Origin: Paraglaciecola mesophila
Lineage (GTDB): Bacteria; Pseudomonadota; Gammaproteobacteria; Enterobacterales; Alteromonadaceae
Direction: 5' to 3'
DNA length: 64,000 nucleotides
Assembly: GCF_009906955.1 (NCBI RefSeq)
Contig: NZ_CP047656.1
Span: 3,037,001 to 3,101,000 of the forward strand
Positions within the stretch are counted from its first letter, which is position 1; every line of letters begins with the position of its first letter. A program made the position numbers and the translations under genes. The notes under the pieces were generated by a model. That model had not been told where the DNA came from. It did not search any database and saw nothing but the letters and a program-made list of their open reading frames with translations. Of this stretch, positions 9,267-17,662 are shown piece after piece.

Positions 9267-10481
9267 ATGTTATCGATAAGGCCTGCGGAAGCTCTACAAT
9301 CTAAACCAGCGAGCACTAAACCGTCTGTCCTTAGTACAAGGCAGTTGTTTCTTTTTGCCTTTGCTATTGCCGCGACGGTAGCTAATTTGTATTACGTACA
9401 ACCCCTGCTGCCTGAAATAAAAAGTAGCTTTGTATTAAGCGGTATTGAATCAAGCTTACTTGGCTCGTTAACCCAGCTTGGTTATGCAGCCGCGTTACTC
9501 TTTATATCTCCCTTAGGGGACATATTTCCGCGTAAAAGTGTCGTCAGCGTCTTGTCCTGTACTTTGATTACTGGCTCGCTAATGGTGGGCTTGAGCGAAT
9601 ACACCATTGCTTTGCTTCTGGGACTCTTCTGCATCGGTGTTAGCGCCAATATCACCCAGCAAATTATTCCTTTAGCCGCTTCACTATCTATACCCTCAGA
9701 TAGAGGGCGGGTAGTGGGTACCTTAATGACTGGCTTAACCGCGGGTATATTAATTTCCAGAGCCATAAGCGGGTTTATCGCTCAGCATTATGAATGGCGT
9801 GCAGTTTTTATTTTTGCCGCAGTGATAGCCGCGTGTGTTGGTGTCTTGCTGAATGTCCGTTTACCGCTAAATCAGCCCACTGCTAAGCTGGCATACCCTG
9901 CTCTTTTACGCTCAATGTTGACCCTTTTTAGACAACATAAGTTACTTAGAGTGGCTTCAATCACCGGTGCTTTGTGGTTTGCTGCGTTTAACGCGTTATG
10001 GGTCACCGTGGCTATTCACGTTATGGATGGGCCACTGAATTTTTCTGTTCAGCAAGCGGGTTTGCTCGGTTTTGTTGGCTTATCAGGCATTGTCGGGGCA
10101 AAAGTGTCAGGTCGTTTAGTCACTAAACTGGGTGCGAGTCGGTTAATCAGTAGTGCGATAGGGCTGACTATAGCTGGGTTCGCAGTATTGATGGTGTTTG
10201 GCGCAAGTATTTGGGGACTGGTAATCGGAATTATTCTGATTGATGTCGGCGTCTTCGCTGCTCAAGTGCCTAATCAGGTCAGTGTGTTTTCTATCGATCC
10301 CGCTGCGCAAAGCCGCATCAATGCAGTTTACATGTTGATGTATTACACAGGCGCCTCACTCGGTGCGGCAGGTGCCATGTACTTGGTCAATCATATGGAT
10401 TGGCAAACGGTTATCTACTTCGCTATAGGCCTAAGCGTTCTTGCGCTCACTCATCATCGCTTTCAAGCGAAACACTACTAA
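9267..10481 (+). CDS. MFS transporter (arabinose-efflux-type DHA family)
   Basis: A 404-residue, 12-helix major facilitator protein. Seen: the loop 2-3 motif reduced to SPLGDIFPRKSV, helix 1 with FAIAATVANLYYVQPLL, typical of the YnfM/YgaY-like drug/metabolite efflux branch, and RGRVVGTLMTGL after helix 4. A 25-residue polar N-terminus precedes the first helix. AAGGA lies about 11 bases before the ATG. It is divergent from a LysR regulator and is followed after 17 bases by a second MFS gene, so the two should be co-transcribed. Direction is probably outward; the substrate is unknown. Confidence 0.85.
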   Translation: MLSIRPAEALQSKPASTKPSVLSTRQLFLFAFAIAATVANLYYVQPLLPEIKSSFVLSGIESSLLGSLTQLGYAAALLFISPLGDIFPRKSVVSVLSCTLITGSLMVGLSEYTIALLLGLFCIGVSANITQQIIPLAASLSIPSDRGRVVGTLMTGLTAGILISRAISGFIAQHYEWRAVFIFAAVIAACVGVLLNVRLPLNQPTAKLAYPALLRSMLTLFRQHKLLRVASITGALWFAAFNALWVTVAIHVMDGPLNFSVQQAGLLGFVGLSGIVGAKVSGRLVTKLGASRLISSAIGLTIAGFAVLMVFGASIWGLVIGIILIDVGVFAAQVPNQVSVFSIDPAAQSRINAVYMLMYYTGASLGAAGAMYLVNHMDWQTVIYFAIGLSVLALTHHRFQAKHY

Positions 10482-10498
10482 TTATTAAAGGAAAGTTT

Positions 10499-11650
10499 AT
10501 GTTTCAGTTATCTCGTATTGCTGGGTTCACTTTGTTAGTGATCTCTAGTCTAACGATTATGGTGGGCACTGTTGTTGCCCCAGGCTTACAGGGGGTCGCG
10601 ATTGCCCTAGGCGTTGACCACTTTGCTACTTGGCTCATCACATTACCAGCGTTAGGAGCGGTCATTTTTGCCCCTTTCGCTGGGCGTATAATTGATAATT
10701 TCGGCGCTTACTATGCGTTGTTACTTGGCCTGGCTTTGTATGGGTTATTAGGAGCTGGAGGGATTTTTTTACACGGGCCTTACTTTGTGTTTGCAGACCG
10801 TATTTTATTGGGTGCGGCAACCGCAATCGTTATGGCGGGTGGTACGACATTAATATCACAGTGGTATCAAGGACATAAGCGCTTAGCTATGATTGCCAAG
10901 CAAGGCATGGCCATAGAGCTTGGTGGGGTAATATTTTTATTTATTGGTGGTCAACTCGCCCTTGTAGGTTGGCAAATGCCCTTTGGGCTTTATCTAATGG
11001 CCTGGGTTTGTTTAGTACTCATGCTGCTATTTATTCCTCAGCAAAGCCCAAAACCGCTTAAAAACAGTCATGCAGTTGAAGATGAAAAGCGCCCAGCTAC
11101 TTCACTCAAGTTAGTTTATTTAATGTCAGTACTTTCGATGATACTGTTTTTTATTGCCATTGCAGTGCTACCAATGAGTATGGCGAGCTCAGGTTTCAGT
11201 GAGGATGAAATAGGCTTTTTCTTAGCATTCATTTCACTGATTGCTGTGGCGGGAGCACTTATCATGCCTAAGTTGGTGACTAAGCTGGGGGAGAAAGCTG
11301 TGCTCATTCTTGCCACATGCATGTTTACACTGACCCACTTGACCTTCTTCAATGCTGAGACGTTGCAATTATTGGTTCTTGGCGGTGTGTTTTGTGGCTT
11401 GGGTTTTGGTTTTTCTATTCCTCTGTTAAATCACATGGTGGTTGAGCAAAGCCATCCACAATATCGCGGGCGAAACTTATCGTACTTCACTATGGCGGTT
11501 TTCCTAGGTCAGTTTCTTACCACTTTTGTCGAGTTTCTGCCGGGAGAGCGCAGTGCGGTATATGCCGTTGCGGGTATCGCCGCAGCAACTATTGTCTGTC
11601 TGTTAATTGCGGGGCGCGTTATCAATCAGCGTAAAACAGTATTAGAGTGA
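10499..11650 (+). CDS. MFS transporter
   Basis: A 383-residue major facilitator protein of about 12 helices, only distantly related to the gene upstream. Seen: loop 2-3 motif FAGRIIDNFGAYYAL, RGRNLSYFTMAVF near helix 11, and a charged central loop (HAVEDEKRPAT) dividing two six-helix halves. The ATG at 10499 has a good AAAGGAAAG site and lies 17 bases after the preceding transporter stop; a longer frame back to 10400 only overlaps that gene and is rejected. Two consecutive MFS genes under one LysR regulator suggest efflux or exchange of related compounds. Substrate unknown. Confidence 0.85.
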   Translation: MFQLSRIAGFTLLVISSLTIMVGTVVAPGLQGVAIALGVDHFATWLITLPALGAVIFAPFAGRIIDNFGAYYALLLGLALYGLLGAGGIFLHGPYFVFADRILLGAATAIVMAGGTTLISQWYQGHKRLAMIAKQGMAIELGGVIFLFIGGQLALVGWQMPFGLYLMAWVCLVLMLLFIPQQSPKPLKNSHAVEDEKRPATSLKLVYLMSVLSMILFFIAIAVLPMSMASSGFSEDEIGFFLAFISLIAVAGALIMPKLVTKLGEKAVLILATCMFTLTHLTFFNAETLQLLVLGGVFCGLGFGFSIPLLNHMVVEQSHPQYRGRNLSYFTMAVFLGQFLTTFVEFLPGERSAVYAVAGIAAATIVCLLIAGRVINQRKTVLE

Positions 11651-11675
11651 CAATCTCTTAGGAAAAACAAGCCAA

Positions 11676-11723
11676 ATTCTTTTAATTTTTGCTGAGTGGC
11701 TACTTATTTAATGGAGTTGGTAC
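11676..11723. repeat. Degraded right end of the MITE-like repeat
   Basis: The stretch from TTTTAATTTTTGCTGAGTGG to TTTAATGGAGTTGGTAC matches the right end of the 5995-6259 element in the same orientation with a few substitutions. The left half is missing. It sits between the convergent MFS and SulP genes. Confidence 0.7.
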
Positions 11724-11791
11724 TATAGCATCGCTCACCCCGCAGATCTTAAACGAGGTGAGCATTCTGATTAGTTCTTAGCGCTATAATC

Positions 11792-13561
11792 TTAGGCTGT
11801 AAGTGTGTTTTCTATATTCACTTCGACAATATCGTTAGCTTTTCGCAGTAAGTGAGCTGACTCACTATTTAAGTTGCGTAAATAAACAGTTTTGCCCTGC
11901 TTTTTGTATTTCTCACTAATACTCTGTACAGCTTCAATTGCAGATTGGTCAAATATACGGGCGCGAGAAAAATCAATTGCGACACAATTTGGGTCTTGGG
12001 ACGGATTGAATTTAGCTTTGAAGTCAGTGATCGAGCCAAAAAACAAATTACCGCCAAGGTGATAGGTTTTGCCCTTTTCAGCTTCTTCTACGGTTACGGT
12101 AATATGTTTGGCGCTATTCCAAGCATAAACGAGTGCCGACAAAATCACACCAATGCTCACGGCAATTGCTAAATCGAAGATTACAGTTACTGTGGAAACA
12201 CAGACGATGATGAAAATTTCAGACTTAGGCACCTTGCCAAAAAGGCGTAGTGAAGTCCATTCAAAGGTTGCAATTACCACCATGAACATCACGCCAATCA
12301 GTGAGGCAACTGGGATCATTTCAATTACACTAGGGAAGAACATAATAAAGACCAACATAAACAAGGCGGTTGATATGCCGGCCATGCGACCTCGGCCACC
12401 CGAATTAAGACAGATCATGCTTTGTCCTATCATAGCGCACCCACACATGCCGCCGAAAAATCCACTTAGTATATTGCCTGACCCTTGGGCGATAGCTTCT
12501 TTATTACTGCGCCCTTTAGTCTGTGTAATTTCATCTATGAGAGATAGAGTCATCAGTGATTCAATCAACCCGACTGATGCTAATACTAGAGCTAAAAAGA
12601 ATACGGTTATCAGTGCGCTCGTGGCACTGGAGTCTGACAAATCCCAATTTAAGGTCGGAATATGCAAGCTCGGTATTTCTCCTCTTAAACTACCATCTAA
12701 GGGATTAGCATGTTCTTTTTCACCACTGTCGAGCATTCTTTGTTGGTTTTCATTCCATCTTGCGTTTATTTGCGCTTGTGAAGGACGGTCAGCGGCAATC
12801 TGCGTTGCCACCGCGTCATATTGCCCGTAGGGGATCGTGTCTTTAATGGCATCGAATCGTTCATCAATGATTTGTTTTTCGATCATTGACGTGCGCTGAT
12901 CAAGCGCGACTTGGCTGACTAGTTTTGATTGTAACGGAGTGAATGATACTAGTAAGGTGCATAGTATAATTGCAGCCAAAGGGGCTGGTACAGCTTTAGT
13001 GACCTTGGGCAGAAAATGCACTATTGCCATCGTCAGCGCAATAAGACCCATCATTGTCAGCATTTCAGGACTGGTTAGAGAAAGCCAATCACCAGCATAC
13101 GTAAAGAAATTATTCTGGGCATCAAACACGACGTGGGTATTGTCTTTGAATTGGTTAAATTGTGCTAAGCCGATAACAATCGCGAGGCCATTTACAAACC
13201 CAAGCATAACAGGATGAGGTAGCAGCCGAATGAATTTACCCATTTTGAATATGCCAAATAGCACTTGTAAAATACCGGTCAAAATGACGGCAGCTAACAG
13301 ATACTCCAAGCCAAACATAATAATAAAGGCAGTAGTGACCACGGCCATTGAACCCGCTGCACCAGAAATCATGATAGTGCGGCCACCAAATATCGCCGTG
13401 ATCAAGCCAATGAAAAACGAGCCGTACAATCCCATCATCGGATCAATACCCGCGACAAAAGTAAAAGCGACCGCTTCTGGGATCAATGTCAGCACGGCCG
13501 TTAGACCAGCCAGAACATCGTTCTTCAAATTCGCCTGACGTTTAGTGATTAAGTTAAACAT
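11792..13561 (-). CDS. SulP family anion transporter with STAS domain
   Basis: A 589-residue SulP-type inner-membrane anion transporter (sulfate, bicarbonate or other anion; not resolvable here). Seen: N-terminal LAGLTAVLTLIPEAVAF and the GLYGSFF segment, GGRTIMISGAAGSMAVV, LPHPVMLGFVNGLA, the second-half motif SLIDEITQTKGRSNKEAIAQG, and a C-terminal STAS domain from about residue 490 (CVAIDFSRARIFDQSAIEAV). Unusual is a hydrophilic insertion of about 100 residues (about 208-312) just before the helix that starts at ATSALITVFF, in a place where most relatives have a short loop. GAGGAAAAC precedes the ATG. Monocistronic, with a 530-base upstream gap. Confidence 0.9.
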   Translation of the reverse strand: MFNLITKRQANLKNDVLAGLTAVLTLIPEAVAFTFVAGIDPMMGLYGSFFIGLITAIFGGRTIMISGAAGSMAVVTTAFIIMFGLEYLLAAVILTGILQVLFGIFKMGKFIRLLPHPVMLGFVNGLAIVIGLAQFNQFKDNTHVVFDAQNNFFTYAGDWLSLTSPEMLTMMGLIALTMAIVHFLPKVTKAVPAPLAAIILCTLLVSFTPLQSKLVSQVALDQRTSMIEKQIIDERFDAIKDTIPYGQYDAVATQIAADRPSQAQINARWNENQQRMLDSGEKEHANPLDGSLRGEIPSLHIPTLNWDLSDSSATSALITVFFLALVLASVGLIESLMTLSLIDEITQTKGRSNKEAIAQGSGNILSGFFGGMCGCAMIGQSMICLNSGGRGRMAGISTALFMLVFIMFFPSVIEMIPVASLIGVMFMVVIATFEWTSLRLFGKVPKSEIFIIVCVSTVTVIFDLAIAVSIGVILSALVYAWNSAKHITVTVEEAEKGKTYHLGGNLFFGSITDFKAKFNPSQDPNCVAIDFSRARIFDQSAIEAVQSISEKYKKQGKTVYLRNLNSESAHLLRKANDIVEVNIENTLTA

Positions 13562-13715
13562 GTTTTCCTCGTAAAAGTCTGAAAGAAAAATTCCTTATAC
13601 GCACCGCATCAAGGCTGACGCATGTGCAGCAAATTTATAAGAAGCTTGAAAGAGTGTTGAATTAACGTGGGGTGGTTAACGGGAAAGAATTTTAATTTTA
13701 GGAGGTATAAAAACA

Positions 13716-13841
13716 ATGAATTTTAAAAGGAAACTCTTTATTGATTTTGTTGATAACAAACGAATATTTATCCTATTTTTTATAAAAATCAATACAATAC
13801 GATGGGGCCTTACAGTGTTTTTTTGGCCGTCGTGGCGTTGA
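13716..13841 (+). CDS. Candidate 41-residue small protein
   Basis: A short frame starting with ATG 13716 has an excellent AGGAGGT site 9 bases upstream, in the otherwise empty gap 13562-14093. The product would be basic and hydrophobic (RIFILFFIKI), possibly membrane-associated. No family is recognised, and AT-rich sequence can create such frames by chance. The rest of the gap shows no other gene; a 78-codon frame at 13842-14078 lacks a start signal and is not called. Confidence 0.3.
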   Translation: MNFKRKLFIDFVDNKRIFILFFIKINTIRWGLTVFFWPSWR

Positions 13842-14009
13842 ATGATAGCAAAGCTAGCCGCTTTCTACGGACACAGTGCAGGGTTAACAAACTATGACTT
13901 CCCGCATAAAGGTGGAGCAGAAGAGAGACTAAGCGATAGAGCAAAAAAGGGGAGGCAAAGGCGGAGAATAAATAATAAAGACATAGCCACAAGTGACCCA
14001 AATATACGA

Positions 14010-14054
14010 GGGCTTATCATGTATTTCAATGTGGCCAAAAAGTTTGATAAGCCC
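14010..14054. terminator. 10-bp inverted repeat downstream of yicC
   Basis: GGGCTTATCA at 14010 is perfectly repeated in inverse as TGATAAGCCC at 14045, with a 25-base loop. It lies 40 bases after the yicC stop on the minus strand and could be its terminator, although the following run is only moderately T-rich. Confidence 0.4.
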
Positions 14055-14093
14055 ATAGTGTTCGTGGTGTTTGGTTAAATCATGTCAGGAAAT

Positions 14094-14957
14094 TTATTCT
14101 ATATTAGCTATCTGCTCGCGCATTTGTTCAATCAACACTTTTAGTTCCACAGCGGATTGAGTGATGTCACTATTAATTGACTTTGAGCCTAGTGTGTTTG
14201 ACTCGCGGTTAAATTCTTGCATCATAAAATCTAGCCGGCGACCTACTGCACCGCCTTTTTTGAGGATTTTGCGTGTTTCACCTATGTGTGACACTAAGCG
14301 GTCGAGCTCTTCGGCGACATCGACTTTTTGTGCCAGCATGATCATTTCTTGTTCCACTCGGGTGGCATCAAGTTCAATCTTAGCTTCTTCAAAGCGGGCA
14401 AGTATTTTGTCTTTTTGCCATTGGATGACATCCGGCATATGCTGCGATACTTTGTCGACTTCCACCTGAATACCGTCAAGGCGTTGCTCGATCATGGCTT
14501 TAAGATTTGTGCCTTCGGTGGCACGGGCAGTGATAAAGTCAGTCAGGGTGGCATCAAACTCAGCTAAAATATCAGCTTGAATACCTTCCATGTCGGTTTC
14601 TTCTGCTGCGATAACACCCGGCCAGCGCAACACGTCTAACGGATTTACACCTGATGATTGACCATGAGATTGCACCCAATCGGCAGCGTCCATAACCTGA
14701 CGAGCTAAATCTTCATTTAAACTGAGTTTACCCACTGCAGCATCGTTTGCTACGAAGCGCAGCGCGCACTCTACCTTGCCCCGTTGTAATTGCTTGCGAA
14801 AACGTTCACGTAAAATGGGCTCTAAACTTTTGAATTGCTCTGGAAGACGAAAGTATGTTTCGAGAAAGCGTTGGTTGACGGAGCGGATTTCCCATACGGC
14901 TGTACCCCACTGTGCTTTGAGTTCGCGACGGGCAAATGCGGTCATGCTGTAAATCAT
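14094..14957 (-). CDS. yicC: YicC family endoribonuclease
   Basis: A 287-residue YicC/YloC family protein, a cytosolic endoribonuclease implicated in small-RNA turnover in E. coli. Seen: the diagnostic N-terminus MIYSMTAFARRE, WEIRSVNQRFLE, LRERFRKQLQRGKVE and the C-terminal DFMMQEFNRESNTLGSKS signature. The start at 14957 has AAGGA about 9 bases upstream; the longer frame to 15026 adds unrelated residues. It is divergent from rph, a conserved pairing in gammaproteobacteria, and both genes act on RNA. Length matches the family. Confidence 0.95.
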   Translation of the reverse strand: MIYSMTAFARRELKAQWGTAVWEIRSVNQRFLETYFRLPEQFKSLEPILRERFRKQLQRGKVECALRFVANDAAVGKLSLNEDLARQVMDAADWVQSHGQSSGVNPLDVLRWPGVIAAEETDMEGIQADILAEFDATLTDFITARATEGTNLKAMIEQRLDGIQVEVDKVSQHMPDVIQWQKDKILARFEEAKIELDATRVEQEMIMLAQKVDVAEELDRLVSHIGETRKILKKGGAVGRRLDFMMQEFNRESNTLGSKSINSDITQSAVELKVLIEQMREQIANIE

Positions 14958-14988
14958 TAGGTTAATTCCTTGGTGAAAACTGATAGGT

Positions 14989-14994
14989 ATTATA
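14989..14994 (-). promoter_or_regulatory. Candidate yicC -10 box
   Basis: A consensus TATAAT on the minus strand 32 bases upstream of the yicC start. No good -35 hexamer at 16-18 bases was seen, so this rests on the -10 match and position alone. Confidence 0.4.
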
Positions 14995-15101
14995 CCCCTG
15001 TGACGGCCATGCGCGATAGCTAACATTTTTTCTGACGTTTTCTGTGACAGATAAGTGATAATTTGCCGGCATTTTTGTAAGAACCCGCGCCGTCATTTGG
15101 G

Positions 15102-15107
15102 TATAAT
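15102..15107 (+). promoter_or_regulatory. Candidate rph-pyrE-tusA -10 box
   Basis: A consensus TATAAT 29 bases upstream of the rph start, back to back with the matching box for yicC. The -35 is not convincing (TTGTAA is too far, 21 bases). Confidence 0.45.
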
Positions 15108-15135
15108 GCGCGCAAATTATTTAAAGGAGTTATTC

Positions 15136-15849
15136 ATGCGTCCGAACGACAGAACTGCTAGCCAAATTCGCCCAGTAACTATTACCCGAAATTTCACTTG
15201 CCATGCAGAAGGCTCTGTACTGATAGAATTCGGCAACACCAAAGTGTTGTGTAACGCCTCTGTGACTGAGGGTGTGCCTCGTTTTATGAAAGGTCAAGGG
15301 AAAGGCTGGGTTACAGCTGAATACAGCATGTTGCCTCGCGCCACGCATACCCGTTCAGACCGTGAAGCTGCGCGTGGTAAGCAAGGTGGCCGCACGTTAG
15401 AAATTCAGCGTTTAATCGCCCGTTCATTACGGGCGGCTCTTGACTTAAAACTACTTGGTGAAAATACGATAGTGGTTGATTGTGATGTGATTCAGGCCGA
15501 TGGTGGAACTCGTACTGCCTCTATCACAGGAGCATGTGTTGCTTTAGTTGACGCCCTAACGTGGATGCGTAGCAAAGGGATCATCAAAACCAACCCAATG
15601 AAGCACATGATCGCAGCAATTTCTGTAGGGATTTACAAAGGCAATGCCATTGCTGATTTGGAATACACAGAAGATTCAGACGCTGAAACCGATATGAACG
15701 TGGTGATGACTGACACCGGCAAGATGATTGAAGTACAAGGCACTGCAGAGGGCGAACCGTTTAGCATCGAAGAAATGCATGAAATGTTAGAGCTGGCAAA
15801 ACACGGTATTCGTGAATTGTTCGACGAACAAAAAGCTGCGTTGAACTAA
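15136..15849 (+). CDS. rph: Ribonuclease PH
   Basis: A 237-residue phosphorolytic 3'-5' exoribonuclease that trims tRNA 3' ends, forming a hexameric ring. Seen: [16 protein letters not shown] at the start, [17 protein letters not shown], the phosphate-binding [21 protein letters not shown] region, and [19 protein letters not shown]. The ATG at 15136 has AAAGGAG at ideal spacing; a longer frame to 15055 is rejected. It precedes pyrE by 39 bases, the classic rph-pyrE arrangement. No truncation: the protein is full length, unlike the frameshifted rph of E. coli K-12. Confidence 0.97.
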   Translation: MRPNDRTASQIRPVTITRNFTCHAEGSVLIEFGNTKVLCNASVTEGVPRFMKGQGKGWVTAEYSMLPRATHTRSDREAARGKQGGRTLEIQRLIARSLRAALDLKLLGENTIVVDCDVIQADGGTRTASITGACVALVDALTWMRSKGIIKTNPMKHMIAAISVGIYKGNAIADLEYTEDSDAETDMNVVMTDTGKMIEVQGTAEGEPFSIEEMHEMLELAKHGIRELFDEQKAALN

Positions 15850-15888
15850 AGCCGACAACAACTCAGATCTCAATATACAGGTAGATAA

Positions 15889-16542
15889 ATGCTAGATTAT
15901 CAAAAAGAGTTTATTGAATTTGCCTTGGGCCGTGGTGTGCTCAAATTCGGTGAATTCACTTTGAAATCGGGACGTAAAAGCCCCTATTTTTTCAATGCTG
16001 GCTTGTTTAATACTGGTCGCGATTTGGCTAAATTAGGCCAGTATTACGCTCAGGCATTACAAACGTCGAAAATTGACTACGACTTGTTGTTTGGCCCTGC
16101 GTATAAAGGCATCCCTATTGCAACAACAACTGCGGTAGCATTGGCTGATAAGCACGACGTTGATAAGCCTTATTGTTTTAATCGCAAAGAAGCGAAAACC
16201 CATGGCGAAGGCGGTAATTTGGTAGGCAGTGCGTTGGTTGGCAAAGTCATGTTAGTGGATGACGTGATCACGGCAGGTACGGCAATTCGTGAATCAATGG
16301 CGCTAATTGCTGCCCACGAAGCGAGCCTTGCTGGCGTGTTAATCGCGCTTGATCGTCAGGAAAAAGGCCAAGGCGAGTTGTCTGCGATCCAAGAAGTTGA
16401 GCGCGATTTTGCTACGAAAGTAGTATCGATTGTTAGCTTAGCTGATTTAATTGAATACTTGCAGACACAAGTAGAATCGCAGCCTGAATTGGCAGCCCAC
16501 TTAGTTAACATCAAGCAATACCGTGTTGATTATGGGATCTGA
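15889..16542 (+). CDS. pyrE: Orotate phosphoribosyltransferase
   Basis: A 217-residue enzyme that joins orotate to PRPP to give orotidine 5'-phosphate, the fifth step of pyrimidine synthesis. Seen: [47 protein letters not shown], the catalytic flexible loop [12 protein letters not shown] and the PRPP-binding [14 protein letters not shown]. It lies behind rph and its last codons overlap the tusA start. In E. coli pyrE is controlled by an attenuator in the rph-pyrE gap; here the gap is only 39 bases and no obvious terminator hairpin was seen. Confidence 0.97.
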   Translation: MLDYQKEFIEFALGRGVLKFGEFTLKSGRKSPYFFNAGLFNTGRDLAKLGQYYAQALQTSKIDYDLLFGPAYKGIPIATTTAVALADKHDVDKPYCFNRKEAKTHGEGGNLVGSALVGKVMLVDDVITAGTAIRESMALIAAHEASLAGVLIALDRQEKGQGELSAIQEVERDFATKVVSIVSLADLIEYLQTQVESQPELAAHLVNIKQYRVDYGI

Positions 16543-16795
16543 AGTGGCTACTGAAGATTTTGACGCGGCCAATCATCAACTTGATGCGATTGGCCTTCGT
16601 TGCCCTGAACCTGTAATGATGGTGCGTTTGAGTATTCGCAATATGCAGTTAGGTGAGACATTGGCGATCAGTGCTGATGACCATTCCACAACGCGTGATA
16701 TACCCAGCTTCTGTCGCTTTATGGGGCATACCTTACTTGCCAGCGACGTTGTGGGTAAACCATATCGTTATTTGATCCGCAAGGAAAAAAGTTAG
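16532..16795 (+). CDS. tusA: Sulfurtransferase TusA
   Basis: An 87-residue TusA protein, which carries persulfide sulfur from cysteine desulfurase to the TusBCD relay for 2-thiolation of tRNA. Seen: [15 protein letters not shown] with the sulfur-carrying cysteine of the CPEP motif, then [18 protein letters not shown] and a PYRYLIRK end nearly identical to E. coli TusA. The ATG at 16532 overlaps the pyrE stop by 11 bases with no clear ribosome-binding site, so translation is probably coupled to pyrE; a GTG at 16523 is an alternative. Placement behind pyrE is unusual compared with E. coli, where tusA is separate. Confidence 0.92.
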   Translation: MGSEVATEDFDAANHQLDAIGLRCPEPVMMVRLSIRNMQLGETLAISADDHSTTRDIPSFCRFMGHTLLASDVVGKPYRYLIRKEKS

Positions 16796-16847
16796 TACTC
16801 ACTTCTAAATAAGTTAAATAAATAGGCTTCTTAATTAAGCCGCTGAG

Positions 16848-17027
16848 CTAAACAGCAGCGGCTTGTAATAGTAAACGCATTAATATGCGCTTACTACGTG
16901 TACAATCACAATGCAGTTCCTCCGCACACACATAGTGCTCAGCTAACAGGCGTTTGAGTACATCCACACGTAATTGAATGGGTACAAATTGCTCTTGTTC
17001 ACACGTCTTTGCGGCATAATTTTGCAT
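16848..17027 (-). CDS. Small protein of 59 residues, second gene of a Fur-controlled pair
   Basis: A 59-residue protein, with a GGGTGGA ribosome-binding site 4-6 bases before its ATG and only 20 bases after the stop of the preceding gene at 17048. It carries four cysteines, three of them clustered in the segment YVCAEELHCDCTRS, followed by a helical LLLQAAAV end. The cluster might bind metal or be redox active, which is inference. I do not recognise the family. With the upstream gene it lies behind a near-consensus Fur box, so expression on iron limitation is expected. Confidence 0.6.
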   Translation of the reverse strand: MQNYAAKTCEQEQFVPIQLRVDVLKRLLAEHYVCAEELHCDCTRSKRILMRLLLQAAAV

Positions 17028-17047
17028 AATTCCACCCAGTCTGATGA

Positions 17048-17500
17048 TTAATGAAGTGCGTGTTCTTCGTTTGTCTGGCTGTGCATAAACTTCTGATGGA
17101 AGCCCGCACCTAAGGCCAAAGACTTAATGCAATCTATCACGCAGCGCTGAAGCTTAGGCTGCTGGTAGCTTAAGGTTAGTTCGGGCTTTAGACGCTTTTG
17201 AGCTTGATCGTAGATGGCTAAACTAAGGGCTTTCTGTCCAAGTTTTTGCAGAGTATCAGCTAATAAGACTGCCGTTGCGGTAAAGTCGACGACTTTTGCA
17301 GAGGTTTGCCTATCGGCTTGTGTCATAACAATTTCAGCTGTTTCATAAGCGCAGCCTAAATAAGGTAAAGCTTGCTGCCAAGCTCCCTGATCACGGTAGT
17401 ATTGACCTGTGTCTTGTGTTTCACGCAAATGCGTATGTGCAGCTAGCGGATTAGTTGCTAACCATTGACGATGGTTAGGACATAGAAAGTTATGTGACAT
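17048..17500 (-). CDS. Fur-controlled helical protein of unknown function
   Basis: A 150-residue cytosolic protein without signal peptide or membrane segment, predicted all-helical. The stretch QYYRDQGAWQQALPYLGCAYETAE and the later LQKLGQKALSLAIYDQAQKRL (each quoted only to show repeat character) resemble tetratricopeptide-type helix pairs. A CPNH near the N-terminus and HALH at the C-terminus could bind metal. I do not recognise a named family. A Fur box sits 43 bases before the start, and a second small gene follows after 20 bases. Role in iron response is therefore likely; the activity is unknown. Confidence 0.72.
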   Translation of the reverse strand: MSHNFLCPNHRQWLATNPLAAHTHLRETQDTGQYYRDQGAWQQALPYLGCAYETAEIVMTQADRQTSAKVVDFTATAVLLADTLQKLGQKALSLAIYDQAQKRLKPELTLSYQQPKLQRCVIDCIKSLALGAGFHQKFMHSQTNEEHALH

Positions 17501-17542
17501 ATCGATTCTCGTGTTGAAAGCGTTTTATCAAATTAACGCAAA

Positions 17543-17557
17543 TGAGAATGATTATCA
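17543..17557 (-). promoter_or_regulatory. Fur box
   Basis: Read on the minus strand this is TGATAATCATTCTCA, which matches the 7-1-7 Fur consensus TGATAATNATTATCA at 14 of 15 positions, counting the free centre. It lies 43-57 bases upstream of the 17500 start, the normal place for a Fur-repressed promoter. Confidence 0.78.
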
Positions 17558-17662
17558 ATTATTATTGTTAAGTTTATTAACCTTTCTTGAGAAACCGCTA
17601 GTCGGAACGCAAGAAAGGTCGATTTTTTTAATTTAAGTTATTGTTTTTATGTGTTTTTATTT

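Noticed and set aside
12153..12830. 225-codon open frame on the plus strand inside the SulP gene
   Set aside because: Antisense to a convincing SulP gene, with low-complexity residues and no ribosome-binding site.
13842..14078. 78-codon frame upstream of yicC end
   Set aside because: No ribosome-binding site, unusual composition, no family.
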